Shown: positions 37,231-45,818 of the stretch, one piece after another
Layout: every line of letters begins with the position of its first letter
How positions within the stretch are numbered: the first letter of the stretch is position 1
Source: an uncultured Eubacteriales bacterium
GTDB lineage: Bacteria; Bacillota; Clostridia; Lachnospirales; Lachnospiraceae
NCBI GenBank assembly: GCA_949292785.1
Contig: CASFBK010000002.1
Coordinates: 285,728 to 349,727 of the forward strand
Direction of reading: 5' to 3'
Length of the DNA stretch: 64,000 nt
The notes under the pieces: generated by a model
The model's database searches: none
What the model saw: the letters and a program-made list of their open reading frames with translations, nothing else
What the model was told of the DNA's origin: nothing
Translations under genes and position numbers: made by a program

Positions 37231-37621
37231 AAATTATGTTCGTAATCTTGAGGTGCTTTCCAGGGCGAAGGATGAAGATTTAGAAAATGAATTTATTATC
37301 AGCGGTATCATTGATAAATTTTTTGTCCAATTTGAGCTTGGATGGAAAGTGTTAAAAGAGCTGTTAAAATATGAGGGAAGAAGTGTTGCAAATACAGGCT
37401 CTCCAAGAGAAATTGTCAAGGCAGCTTATACAGTATATGAATTTATCGAGGAAGAAGTATGGATTTCCATGCTGAAAGATAGAAATGATATGACCCATAT
37501 TTATGATGGAAAGGCTGCTCAAAGACTGGCTTACCGGATTTTGGATAGTTATATTCCTGTATTTATTCGTATGCGTGAAGGAATTGAAACTTATTATCAG
37601 GGAGAATTAAGCAAAATATAA
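37217..37621 (+). CDS. HEPT-domain toxin
   Basis: 134 residues from the ATG at 37217, inside the end of the antitoxin gene, with AAGGGG upstream. All-helical HEPT protein with the RNase motif R-x4-H followed by Tyr in LKDRNDMTHIYDGK (about residues 92-100). HEPT toxins cleave RNA; the Tyr near the motif is the usual AMPylation target of the partner MNT protein. Complete, no sign of decay. Confidence 0.88.
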   Translation: MKKFENYVRNLEVLSRAKDEDLENEFIISGIIDKFFVQFELGWKVLKELLKYEGRSVANTGSPREIVKAAYTVYEFIEEEVWISMLKDRNDMTHIYDGKAAQRLAYRILDSYIPVFIRMREGIETYYQGELSKI

Positions 37622-37773
37622 GAGCATGCTATATTTGAGATAATGTAAAAAAATCGTGTAATATTTCATAAAAATTCGGCAAAATATCACAAAAAGATTG
37701 AAAAAAATAAAGAAAATTGTTAATATAAAATATATAGCTTTATTATACAGTGAGTGTGATTGGAGGGAAACAG

Positions 37774-39132
37774 ATGGCAGCATCAAAAGAGCCGAGAATA
37801 AGAATTAGCGATGATGACATGAAGGCATTTCTCTATATAGCAGATGACATAAAGGAAAAGTATGATAGTGAGGGAGCTGTCCGTCAGTTTTTAAAGGAAA
37901 AGGGAGTTACCTATGGAATCATAGAAGAAAATCTAAAAGAACTGTTAGAGAAGCAATTATATAATCGTGAAGTCCTTATTGCAGAAGGAATTCCGCCACA
38001 AAACGGTGTGGATGGATATTATGAATATAAGTTTAATCTTGACTTTAGCAAGAAACCAAAGATACGTCCGGATGGAACGGTAGATTACTGGAGTATCAAG
38101 ATGGTAGAGACCGTAGAGGAAGGTCAGGTAATTGCAATCTATCATAAAGCATATCAGGGTACAGATGGTATGAATGTAAAAGAAAAAATAGTCCTTGCAA
38201 AGCGTGGAAGAGATCAGGTTCCGTTACGAGGAAAGGGATTTGAGCGTTCCCAGGATGGAAATATCTATACCGCATTGATTAACGGAAAAATCGAAATGAT
38301 GAATGGAAGGATTACTATTCTTCCGGTTTATGAGATAAATGGCGATGTGGACTTATCTGTTGGCAATATTGATTTCAGAGGAGATGTCATTATTCATGGT
38401 GGAGTCTGCACGGGAGTCAGCATTAAAGCCACCGGAACAGTTACCATTGACGGCATTGTAGAAGGCGCTCAGATTGAGGCAGGAAAGGATGTCGTATTAA
38501 GAAGCGGTGTGATGGGAGCGTCCAGAGCTAGTATTACAAGCCGGGGAAATATTACAGCGAAGTTTTTTGAGTATACCAGAGTACATGCCAACGGTTCTAT
38601 TCAGGCGGATGTGTTCTTGAACTGTAAAGTTTCCTGTGGAGAAAGTATTACTCTGGATGGTAAGAAAGCCAGCATTGTAGGCGGAGATGTATGGGCGATT
38701 GAAAGTATTTCTGTACATACCCTTGGAAGTGACGGTGAGGTCAAGACCAAAGTAAAAATCGGAAATGATGCAGCAGTTGTGCGGCGCATTTCCATCCTGC
38801 GCAATAAGATAGAAGTAGAACAGGAAAATTTACGGAAGATAGAAGAAGGACTGAAGCTTTTGCAGGATGTGAAAAATGACCCTCGCCGGACCGAATTACT
38901 GCGTGTAAAGATTCGTGACAGCGCTTTGCTTGCAGACGATACCGCTGAACTCGAAAAGCTTGAAAATCAGGTGGAACGTGCAAAGGGAGGAAATATTGCA
39001 GTAAAAGGAAAGGTATATCCGGGAGTGTGCGTGGAAATGGATGACCTGCGGGTTCAGGTGAAAGAAGAACAGGAAAATCTGGAATTTATAAAGAATCAGG
39101 ATAAAATTATTATGTGTCAGTTAGAAATATAA
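37774..39132 (+). CDS. FapA-family (DUF342) protein
   Basis: 452 residues from the ATG at 37774 (GGAGGG site). An N-terminal region (about 1-165) precedes the DUF342 core of repeated short beta turns (GDVDLSVGNIDFRGDVIIHGGV, then ITSRGNITAKFFEYTRVHANG), a right-handed beta-helix like polymer-forming bactofilin-type repeats, followed by a long coiled coil (about 340-450). The family is widespread in Firmicutes; a role in surface or envelope organisation has been suggested, but no activity is established. No signal peptide. Confidence 0.85.
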   Translation: MAASKEPRIRISDDDMKAFLYIADDIKEKYDSEGAVRQFLKEKGVTYGIIEENLKELLEKQLYNREVLIAEGIPPQNGVDGYYEYKFNLDFSKKPKIRPDGTVDYWSIKMVETVEEGQVIAIYHKAYQGTDGMNVKEKIVLAKRGRDQVPLRGKGFERSQDGNIYTALINGKIEMMNGRITILPVYEINGDVDLSVGNIDFRGDVIIHGGVCTGVSIKATGTVTIDGIVEGAQIEAGKDVVLRSGVMGASRASITSRGNITAKFFEYTRVHANGSIQADVFLNCKVSCGESITLDGKKASIVGGDVWAIESISVHTLGSDGEVKTKVKIGNDAAVVRRISILRNKIEVEQENLRKIEEGLKLLQDVKNDPRRTELLRVKIRDSALLADDTAELEKLENQVERAKGGNIAVKGKVYPGVCVEMDDLRVQVKEEQENLEFIKNQDKIIMCQLEI

Positions 39133-39170
39133 GAAACTGTCGAAAAAACAATACAAAATATGCTTGCATA

Positions 39171-39208
39171 AAATCACCACTTTATTATAATAAAGAGTGG
39201 TGATTTTT
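39171..39208 (+). terminator. Rho-independent terminator of the FapA-family gene
   Basis: aaatcaccact (39171-39181) pairs with agtggtgattt (39196-39206) around an AT-rich loop; five T (39204-39208) overlap the arm end. The tract also begins the first stem of the structured element. Confidence 0.85.
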
Positions 39209-39364
39209 CATTCACCAAAAAGCCTGTGAATGAAAAAGCCCTACCGGGCGGGAGGCGCACTCGTGCAAGCGGAAGAGGTCACTTTGTGACTGCACTCGGC
39301 GCATAAGCGCAGCAAGTCCTTTCAGGGTGAAGGAAGTAAGGAGGCGAAGCGGACTTGTCCGCTT
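39205..39364 (+). ncRNA. Structured intergenic element, copy 2
   Basis: A first stem ttttcattcac (39205-39215) with gtgaatgaaaa (39226-39236) is followed by aaagcc and a nested stem: GCGC (39255-39258 with 39299-39302), GTGCA with TGCAC (39263-39267, 39291-39295) and GTCAC with GTGAC (39278-39282, 39286-39290). Compared with copy 1 at 17757-17908, single-strand blocks (cactcg, aag-gga, ctcggcgc, tccgctt) are kept while paired bases change together. It ends 5 bp before the folC ATG. Confidence 0.6.
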
Positions 39365-39369
39365 TATTC

Positions 39370-40683
39370 ATGAGAACATACGAAGAAATAATAGAAGAAA
39401 TAGCAGAGATACCAAAGTTTACGACGAAGCATCCGTTAGCACATACAAAGGATTTTTTGGCAAGACTGGGAAATCCGCAGGAGCAGTTTAAAGTGATACA
39501 TGTAGCAGGCAGCAATGGCAAAGGAAGCGTTTGTGCCTGCATTGCCAGTGTTTTACAAGAAAACGGGAAGTGTACAGGATTATTTACATCCCCACATCTG
39601 GTGGATATTGAAGAACGGTTCGTTATAGATGGAAAACAGTGTACAAAGGAAGCATTTGTTCAGGCAGTGGAAACAGTGCACTCTGTAGTAGAACAGATGG
39701 AACAGGAAGGGATACCACATCCTTCCTATTTTGAATATCTTTTTGCAGTGGGCATGGTAATTTTCCGGGAAAAGAAAGTGGAATATGCTGTGTTGGAAAC
39801 CGGACTGGGGGGCAGGCTGGATGCTACCAATGTGGTGGAGCATCCATTGCTTACAGTAATTACCTCTATCAGTCTGGAACATACAGAGATTTTAGGAGAT
39901 ACCATAGAAAAGATTGCAGGAGAAAAGGCAGGAATTATAAAGCCGCAGGTTCCGGTGGTATATGATGCATCAGATAAAACGGCAGCCGATGTGATTCGGA
40001 AGCGTGCAGAGCAGTTAAAGTGCAAAATGTTTCCGGTTTATCCGGAGAAAATTAAAATTTTATTAAACACTGGGAAAAAGATTGATTTTTCTTATGAATC
40101 TAGGTATGATGTTACTAAAGTTCAAATTCCATTTGGAGCGTCCTATCAGGCGCAGAATGCAGCCATTGCATTAATGGCAGTAAACTGTATTCAGGAAAAG
40201 GAAGCTATATCCAGTGAAGCAATTCTGGAAGGAATGCGTAAGGTGCATTGGAAAGGAAGAATGCAGGAAGCATTAGAGGATGTTTATTTTGACGGAGCTC
40301 ATAATGCGGATGGGATTCGGTGCTTTTTACAGGCGGTGCGGGAGATATCCGGGGAACCGTCGGTATTACTTTTTTCCATGGTGCAGGAAAAGGACTATAC
40401 AAATGCGATTCGGGAATTGTTACAGGAGGGAAGCTGGGAACAGATTTTTGTAACAACCATTTCCGATGCTCGTGGAATTGCATGTGGAACGTTGAAGCAG
40501 GTGTTTGAAAAGGAAGCGCTTGCAATGAATCAGAATATACAGATTACGCAGATAGATAATGTTGAGAAAGCCTTTGCAGAGGCAGTAAAAGCCAAAAGAA
40601 AAGGGCAGAAGCTGTTTTGTGCAGGGTCCTTGTATCTCGTTGGAGAATTAGAGCGAATAACAGGAGGTATGAAAAATGCTTAA
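39370..40683 (+). CDS. folC: Folylpolyglutamate synthase / dihydrofolate synthase
   Basis: 437 residues from the ATG at 39370. P-loop VAGSNGKGSVCACIASVL, TSPHLVDIEERF, LETGLGGRLDATNVV and AGEKAGIIKP are the FolC/Mur-ligase signatures. It adds glutamate to folates in the cytoplasm. The start is uncertain: AAGGAGG (39338-39344) is 25 nt from the ATG, but hairpin aagcgga-cttg-tccgctt (39347-39364) between them would shorten the distance to about 7 nt. A TTG at 39355, 10 nt from the AAGGAGG, is the alternative and would add five residues. Confidence 0.93.
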   Translation: MRTYEEIIEEIAEIPKFTTKHPLAHTKDFLARLGNPQEQFKVIHVAGSNGKGSVCACIASVLQENGKCTGLFTSPHLVDIEERFVIDGKQCTKEAFVQAVETVHSVVEQMEQEGIPHPSYFEYLFAVGMVIFREKKVEYAVLETGLGGRLDATNVVEHPLLTVITSISLEHTEILGDTIEKIAGEKAGIIKPQVPVVYDASDKTAADVIRKRAEQLKCKMFPVYPEKIKILLNTGKKIDFSYESRYDVTKVQIPFGASYQAQNAAIALMAVNCIQEKEAISSEAILEGMRKVHWKGRMQEALEDVYFDGAHNADGIRCFLQAVREISGEPSVLLFSMVQEKDYTNAIRELLQEGSWEQIFVTTISDARGIACGTLKQVFEKEALAMNQNIQITQIDNVEKAFAEAVKAKRKGQKLFCAGSLYLVGELERITGGMKNA

Positions 40684-40819
40684 TTTTGAAGAAGAATTAA
40701 AGAAGTTTAAACCAAGTCTTGAAGTAGAAGAGGCGGAAGATGCTATATATGACAGAGACCTTACCGATATGACTGACATCATGCAGGAAATTATCAAAGA
40801 AGCAAGAGAACAGAGATAA
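40676..40819 (+). CDS. Small acidic protein, 47 aa
   Basis: 47 residues, starting inside the end of folC (8-bp overlap) with AGGAGGT 7 bp upstream. Highly acidic and helical (FEEELKKFKPSLEVEEAED, then DLTDMTDIMQEIIKEAREQR), no Cys, no membrane segment. Strong ribosome site, coupling to folC and the close downstream gene support a real gene; no family recognised. Confidence 0.75.
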   Translation: MLNFEEELKKFKPSLEVEEAEDAIYDRDLTDMTDIMQEIIKEAREQR

Positions 40820-40838
40820 ACGGTGAGGAAGGGAAAAT

Positions 40839-42167
40839 ATGGATTCTTATAATAAAATTATTCGGTTGTCCAACACCTTATATAATGTTGGCTTAGAAAA
40901 GGCAAAGGTACGGGATTTGTCCGGAGCAGCAGACAGCCTTCGGAAAAGTCTTAGGTTTAATAAAGCAAATATACAGGCAAGAAATTTATTAGGATTAGTT
41001 TATTTTGAGATGGGAGAGACGGTTGATGCGTTAAGCGAATGGGTCATCAGCCGAAGCCTTCAGCCGGAGGATAATGTGGCGGAAGGGTATTTGAATTCCA
41101 TCCAGTCTAACAGAGCGAAGCTGAATACCATCAATCAGACCATTAAAAAGTATAATCAGGCATTATTGTATTGCCAGCAGGGCAGTCAGGATTTGGCGAT
41201 TATTCAGTTAAAAAAGGTGCTTTCCTTAAATCCAAATCTGGTTAAGGGACACCAGTTGTTAGCGTTACTTTACATGCAGGAGGGCAGATTCGACCAGGCA
41301 AAGAAAGAATTACGGGCAGCAGGGAGGATTGATGCCAACAATACCCTTACTTTGCGTTACTTAAAGGAAGCAAATGTACAGCTGCATGGAGAACAGCCGT
41401 CTCAAAAGAATAGCCGCAAGGAGAAGGAAGAACAGATTGCTTATCAAAGTGGAAATGAAACCATTATCCAGCCGGCACACTTTAAAGACAATTCAGGCAT
41501 CATGACCATCATTAATATTGTGATTGGAATTGCGATTGGTGTGGCAATTGCTTTTTTCCTGATTATGCCAAGTATTCGTCAGAGTGCTACCTCGGACGCT
41601 AAGAAAGCAGAAGTCGAGGCAAATAACAATTTGACTACGAAGAATCAGGAGATTAAGAAGTTAGAGGAACAGATAGAGAATTTGAATAGCCAGATAGATG
41701 CGCTGAATCAGCAGCAGGAGGGGGCGCAGCAGGTAACGGACACCTATGACAAGCTGATGGAAGGATATCATGCATTTGCCCAGGAAAATATTGAAGAGGC
41801 AGGAAATGTATTGGCAGAAGTAAATCCGGACTTATTATCAGACAGTGCGCGGGCTATTTACGATGAAATTAATGGAAAAGTAAATGAACAGTATATCGCC
41901 AGTGTATTTGAAAAAGGTGAGAAAGCTTACAACAGCCAGAATTTTGAAGAGGCAGTTACCGAGTTAGAAAAGGTGGTACAGATAGAAGAGGACTATGATG
42001 ATGGTAATGCAATCTATTATCTGGCACAGTCTTACCGCAGATTGGAAGATATGGAGAATGCTAAGAAGTATTATCAGAGAATGGTAGAGCTTCATCCGGG
42101 AACGGAGAGAGCCAGAACATCACAGAATTATCTGGATGAAATGGCACAGGACGGCACAAGTGAATAG
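40839..42167 (+). CDS. TPR-repeat single-span membrane protein
   Basis: 442 residues. N-terminal TPR repeats (about 1-185; ALLYCQQGSQDLAIIQLKKVL, LLALLYMQEGRFDQAKKEL) lie on the cytoplasmic side. One membrane segment follows (about 222-245, IINIVIGIAIGVAIAFFLIM), then a coiled coil (about 255-300) and C-terminal TPR repeats outside (about 360-430; KAYNSQNFEEAVTELEKV). Likely a scaffold joining complexes across the membrane. Location directly upstream of spoIIA is notable but a terminator separates them. Confidence 0.82.
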   Translation: MDSYNKIIRLSNTLYNVGLEKAKVRDLSGAADSLRKSLRFNKANIQARNLLGLVYFEMGETVDALSEWVISRSLQPEDNVAEGYLNSIQSNRAKLNTINQTIKKYNQALLYCQQGSQDLAIIQLKKVLSLNPNLVKGHQLLALLYMQEGRFDQAKKELRAAGRIDANNTLTLRYLKEANVQLHGEQPSQKNSRKEKEEQIAYQSGNETIIQPAHFKDNSGIMTIINIVIGIAIGVAIAFFLIMPSIRQSATSDAKKAEVEANNNLTTKNQEIKKLEEQIENLNSQIDALNQQQEGAQQVTDTYDKLMEGYHAFAQENIEEAGNVLAEVNPDLLSDSARAIYDEINGKVNEQYIASVFEKGEKAYNSQNFEEAVTELEKVVQIEEDYDDGNAIYYLAQSYRRLEDMENAKKYYQRMVELHPGTERARTSQNYLDEMAQDGTSE

Positions 42168-42208
42168 GGAACAGATAGGAAACAGCGAGGCTTTAGAGCA
42201 CATACAAA

Positions 42209-42241
42209 AGACGTCATGAGATTGATTCATGGCGTCTTTTT
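42209..42241 (+). terminator. Rho-independent terminator before spoIIA
   Basis: agacgtcatga (42209-42219) pairs with tcatggcgtct (42227-42237), one G-U, then a T run. Confidence 0.88.
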
Positions 42242-42281
42242 ATACATATTTACACATTGGTTATAGGAAAGGAAGGAAAAT

Positions 42282-42590
42282 ATGGAACATAAGTATGAAA
42301 AGGATTATGGGTGCCTGATACTGAAAATGCCCGAGGAACTGGATCATCATCAGGCAGAAGTGTTAAAGGAGGAGGCGGACGGATTGATTATGAAGTATCC
42401 GGTACGCAGTCTGGTGTTTGACTTTTCAAATACGCAGTTTATGGACAGCTCCGGAATTGGAGTGATTATAGGAAGATGTAAGAATGTGCGTTTTTCCGGC
42501 GGATATGTAAAGGCGGTTCACTTAAATGAGCAGATACAACGAATTTTTAAATTATCCGGCTTAATGAAAATCATAGAAATCGACAAATAG
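42282..42590 (+). CDS. spoIIAA: Anti-sigma F factor antagonist
   Basis: 102 residues, a STAS-domain protein. FDFSNTQFMDSSGIGVIIG contains the Ser phosphorylated by SpoIIAB. In the forespore its dephosphorylated form frees sigma F from SpoIIAB. First gene of the conserved spoIIAA-spoIIAB-sigF order, 21 bp before the next gene, with AAGGAAGG upstream. Confidence 0.96.
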   Translation: MEHKYEKDYGCLILKMPEELDHHQAEVLKEEADGLIMKYPVRSLVFDFSNTQFMDSSGIGVIIGRCKNVRFSGGYVKAVHLNEQIQRIFKLSGLMKIIEIDK

Positions 42591-42611
42591 AGGGATGGTA
42601 AGGAGGACTAT

Positions 42612-43043
42612 ATGGAATATTTAAAGAATGAGATGAAGATGGAATTTCAGGCAATATCTTCCAACGAAGGATTTGCCAGAGTGGCAGTGGGGGCTTTTAT
42701 AGCGGAATTGAATCCTACAGTGGACGAGCTTGCGGATATTAAGACAGCAGTCAGTGAAGCAGTAACGAATTGTATTATTCACGGATATGAACAAAAGGAA
42801 GGCAGTATCTGGATTCAATGTGTCATAGAAGGCAGCCGGGTGGAAATATCTGTCACAGATACCGGAAGAGGGATTCGCGATATTGAGCAGGCAAAGGAGC
42901 CCTTGTTTACTACCAAGCCGGAATTAGAGCGTTCCGGTATGGGCTTTGCATTTATGGAGGCATTTATGGATGAACTGGAGGTTCTTTCTAAGCCGGGGGA
43001 GGGAACCTGTGTCATTATGCGAAAAACCATAGGACAGGGGTGA
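42612..43043 (+). CDS. spoIIAB: Anti-sigma F factor / SpoIIAA kinase
   Basis: 143 residues, GHKL-type ATP-binding fold: [15 protein letters not shown] (N box), VTDTGRGI (G1) and [10 protein letters not shown] (G2). It holds sigma F inactive before septation and phosphorylates SpoIIAA. Lies between spoIIAA and sigF, 4 bp from the latter. Confidence 0.97.
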   Translation: MEYLKNEMKMEFQAISSNEGFARVAVGAFIAELNPTVDELADIKTAVSEAVTNCIIHGYEQKEGSIWIQCVIEGSRVEISVTDTGRGIRDIEQAKEPLFTTKPELERSGMGFAFMEAFMDELEVLSKPGEGTCVIMRKTIGQG

Positions 43044-43047
43044 CAGA

Positions 43048-43803
43048 GTGGAGCTGCTGACAGAGAAGCCAGAACAGGAAAAGTCCAAGGATGAACAGGT
43101 GAGAGAACTGCTGGAACTGGCACACAGCGGAGATAAAACAGCACGAGATACTATGGTAAAAGAAAATATGGGATTAGTCTGGAGCATTGTACGAAGATTT
43201 GGGAACAGAGGGTACGAGTTAGAAGATTTATTTCAGATTGGAAGTATTGGACTTATGAAAGCCATTGATAAATTTGATATGTCTTTTGAAGTAAAATTCT
43301 CTACGTATGCCGTACCTATGATAACAGGAGAGATTAAGCGTTTTCTTAGGGATGATGGTTTAATCAAGGTAAGCAGAAGCCTCAAGGAAAATGGCGCCCG
43401 GATAAAGCAGGCAAGAGAACGGCTGCAGGCAAAATACGGACGGGATGTGACCTTGCAGGAGCTTACAGAAGAAACCGGAATAGAACGGGAAGAAATCGTG
43501 ATGGCATTAGAAGCCAATGGTGAAGTAGAGTCTATCGATAAGACTTATGCACCGGAAAATGGAAAAGAAACCAGTCTTGCAGACCGTCTGCCCCAGGAAA
43601 GGGACAGCCATGAGACACTCATCAACCATATGCTGTTAGAACAGCTGTTAGAAGAACTGGAGGCGGGAGAACGTCAGTTAATTAAAATGCGATATTTTGA
43701 AGAATGTACCCAGATGCAGGTGGCACAAGCAATGGGAATCAGTCAGGTGCAGGTAAGCCGGATGGAAAAAAAGATTCTGCTTTCCATGCGCAGAAAAATA
43801 TAA
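43048..43803 (+). CDS. sigF: RNA polymerase sigma-F factor
   Basis: 251 residues with a GTG start at 43048. Sigma-70 region 2 (NMGLVWSIVRRFGNRGYELEDLFQIGSIGLMKAIDKFD), region 3 and region 4 (YFEECTQMQVAQAMGISQVQVSRMEKK) are all present. First compartment-specific sigma factor of the forespore; the three-gene operon identifies it as SigF rather than SigG. Confidence 0.96.
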   Translation: MELLTEKPEQEKSKDEQVRELLELAHSGDKTARDTMVKENMGLVWSIVRRFGNRGYELEDLFQIGSIGLMKAIDKFDMSFEVKFSTYAVPMITGEIKRFLRDDGLIKVSRSLKENGARIKQARERLQAKYGRDVTLQELTEETGIEREEIVMALEANGEVESIDKTYAPENGKETSLADRLPQERDSHETLINHMLLEQLLEELEAGERQLIKMRYFEECTQMQVAQAMGISQVQVSRMEKKILLSMRRKI

Positions 43804-43811
43804 AAATCGGC

Positions 43812-43840
43812 GCATAAAATATAAAAATTACAACATACTA
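43812..43840 (+). promoter_or_regulatory. Probable forespore (sigma F/G) promoter of spoVA
   Basis: GCATA (43812-43816) and CATACTA (43834-43840) are 17 bp apart, matching the GNATA / CATNNTA pattern of sigma F/G promoters, 32 bp before the first gene of the spoVA run. Confidence 0.6.
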
Positions 43841-43871
43841 ACTTTCAAAGACATAAAAAGGAAGTGAGTAT

Positions 43872-44030
43872 ATGAGCCATACGAAAATCTACAGATTATG
43901 CCTTCTATCAGTGGTGATACTTACCATTATAGGAGGTATTTTCTATTATGTAAATTATGTAGAAAATGAAGCATCCATAAAGGAAGGAACACTGGTAAAA
44001 AGCGTAGAATTCCAGCAGGAAGCGGTATAG
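43872..44030 (+). CDS. Small single-span membrane protein, 52 aa, first in the spoVA run
   Basis: 52 residues from the ATG at 43872, with AAGGAAGTGAG upstream. One membrane segment (about 9-29, LLSVVILTIIGGIFYYV) and a short polar C-terminus (about 30-52). It ends 10 bp before spoVAA and shares the forespore-type promoter, so it probably belongs to the spore membrane or germination apparatus. No named family recognised. Confidence 0.7.
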   Translation: MSHTKIYRLCLLSVVILTIIGGIFYYVNYVENEASIKEGTLVKSVEFQQEAV

Positions 44031-44040
44031 GAGGCAGAAG

Positions 44041-44691
44041 GTGGCAGCTAATTCAGATACATTATATATAAAAATTGAACAGAATATTCTGGTAAAAGAG
44101 CCTTCTGTCGTATTAAAGGATATTGCAAAGCTTACCTCCACCAACCGGGAACTGGTAAATAAGCTAAAAACGTTGAAGATATATCAGTTTCATACACCAG
44201 CCAATCAGAATAAAAAGAAGAAGCAGTGTGAAGTATTTTCCGTATTAAAAATTATTGAATTGATTGGAAAGGAATATCCCAATGTTGATATTCAGAACAT
44301 AGGAGAAAAAGACTTTATTATAGAATATGAGCCGGTGCAGGAAGCAAAGTGGAAACAATATCTTAAGGTTGCCATATTGTGTGTATTTACGTTCTTTGGT
44401 TCGGCATTTACGATTATGACCTTCAATAATGACGTCGGAGTAGGAGAGGTTTTTGTAACCTTTTATAAACAGGTAATGGGAAAAGCATCTAACGGTTTTA
44501 CCATATTAGAAGTAAGTTATTCCATAGGATTGTCTCTTGGAATTCTTATATTTTTTAACCATATAGGAAGAAAGAAGATTACCCACGACCCGACTCCCAT
44601 TCAGGTGGAGATGCGTACCTATGAAAAGGATATTGATACCACTTTTATCGAAAACTGCGGAAGAAAAGGAACGAGTAACGATGTGGATTAG
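44041..44691 (+). CDS. spoVAA: Stage V sporulation protein AA
   Basis: 216 residues with a GTG start. An N-terminal soluble domain (about 1-100) and two membrane segments (about 107-128 and 155-178), as in SpoVAA. Last codons overlap spoVAB by 11 bp. SpoVA proteins form the channel that moves dipicolinic acid into the spore and releases it in germination; AA and AB are found only in part of the spore formers. Confidence 0.88.
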   Translation: MAANSDTLYIKIEQNILVKEPSVVLKDIAKLTSTNRELVNKLKTLKIYQFHTPANQNKKKKQCEVFSVLKIIELIGKEYPNVDIQNIGEKDFIIEYEPVQEAKWKQYLKVAILCVFTFFGSAFTIMTFNNDVGVGEVFVTFYKQVMGKASNGFTILEVSYSIGLSLGILIFFNHIGRKKITHDPTPIQVEMRTYEKDIDTTFIENCGRKGTSNDVD

Positions 44692-45106
44692 AGAATTGTT
44701 TTTGGGATTGGTAGGTCTGGCATCCGGATTTGCCGTATCGGCAGGTGTATTTGCCTTTATTATATCGGTTGGCGTGATACCAAGAATGATTGGTAAGACC
44801 CAGACGGCAAGTGATGTATTAATTTATGAAACGGTAATTTTGTTAGGAGGAACCTTTGGAAATCTGTTTTCTTTATTTGAGTGGAAGCTGTTGTGGGGCA
44901 CACCGCTGCTGATTCTATTCGGAGTATCGGCAGGCGTATTTACAGGATGTCTTGCCATTGCATTAGCAGAAATCCTGAATTCATTTCCCATTATGTTTCG
45001 AAGACTGCGAATCAAGGAAGGATTGGGATGGATGCTGTTTTTTATGGCAATGGGCAAGACATTTGGTTCTTTATATTTTTATGCAAATCATATGCAGAAG
45101 TTTTAG
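44681..45106 (+). CDS. spoVAB: Stage V sporulation protein AB
   Basis: 141 residues from the ATG at 44681. Mostly hydrophobic, four membrane segments, beginning LFLGLVGLASGFAVSAGVFAFI, with GCLAIALAEILNSFPI and a Lys/Arg-rich loop as in SpoVAB. Integral protein of the spore inner membrane. Confidence 0.88.
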   Translation: MWIRELFLGLVGLASGFAVSAGVFAFIISVGVIPRMIGKTQTASDVLIYETVILLGGTFGNLFSLFEWKLLWGTPLLILFGVSAGVFTGCLAIALAEILNSFPIMFRRLRIKEGLGWMLFFMAMGKTFGSLYFYANHMQKF

Positions 45107-45128
45107 CAAAGAAAGCGAGGAATAAAAA

Positions 45129-45608
45129 GTGGCACAGGAAACCATGGAACAAAAAGAAAAGAAAAATCAGGAATACAACGAGTATGTAAAACAGGTAACG
45201 CCGACTCATTCTCTGCCTGCGAATATGGCAAAAGCATTTGTACTTGGAGGTATTATTTGCCTTATCGGACAATTTATCTTAAATGTAGCAGTCAACAATT
45301 TTGGATTGGATAAAGAGACCGCAGGAAGCTGGTGCAGTATGATTCTGATATTGACCAGTGTGTTACTGACAGGATTTAATATTTATCCCTCTCTTGCCAA
45401 CTGGGGCGGTGCAGGTGCATTGGTTCCAATTACCGGTTTTGCCAACTCGGTAGCAGCACCAGCCATTGAATTTCAAAAGGAAGGTCAGGTATTTGGAATT
45501 GGCTGTAAGATTTTTACCATTGCAGGTCCGGTCATTTTGTATGGAATCTTTACCAGCTGGGTGCTGGGATTGATTTACTGGATACTGAAAATGTTTGGAA
45601 TCTGTTAA
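45129..45608 (+). CDS. spoVAC: Stage V sporulation protein AC
   Basis: 159 residues, GTG start with GAGGAA upstream. KAFVLGGIICLIGQFI, GFNIYPSLANWGGAGALVPITGFANSVAAPAIEF is the conserved SpoVAC core. In Bacillus SpoVAC acts as a mechanosensitive channel for dipicolinic acid. The expected next genes spoVAD and spoVAE are 9.6 kb away (55206, 56230) behind a terminator. Confidence 0.96.
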   Translation: MAQETMEQKEKKNQEYNEYVKQVTPTHSLPANMAKAFVLGGIICLIGQFILNVAVNNFGLDKETAGSWCSMILILTSVLLTGFNIYPSLANWGGAGALVPITGFANSVAAPAIEFQKEGQVFGIGCKIFTIAGPVILYGIFTSWVLGLIYWILKMFGIC

Positions 45609-45635
45609 GTGTAAAAAGAATATGGGTGTTTCGGA

Positions 45636-45675
45636 AGGACATTTTAGGAAAAAACTCTTAGAATGTTCTTTTTTT
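45636..45675 (+). terminator. Rho-independent terminator after spoVAC
   Basis: aggacatttta (45636-45646) pairs with tagaatgttct (45659-45669), two G-U pairs, followed by seven T. Confidence 0.85.
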
Positions 45676-45693
45676 AAAAATTTTTTATTTCCC

Positions 45694-45723
45694 TGCAACA
45701 TTTTGGTGAAACGCAAAGTGTTA
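45694..45723 (+). promoter_or_regulatory. ECF-type promoter motif, copy 1
   Basis: TGCAAC (45694-45699), 18 bp, GTGTTA (45718-45723). The block tgcaacatttt and the 18-bp spacing are repeated at 46506-46535. AAC in the -35 box is typical of ECF sigma factors; one is encoded at 49052. It precedes the lipoprotein gene at 45819. Confidence 0.55.
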
Positions 45724-45818
45724 TAAGTGAAAGAGATAAGTAAGAGAATGGCGCCAGTCCTTACTATAAGACTCAATAAGTGATATAAATAAGTTAAAAT
45801 AGTAGGAGACGATAAAGT

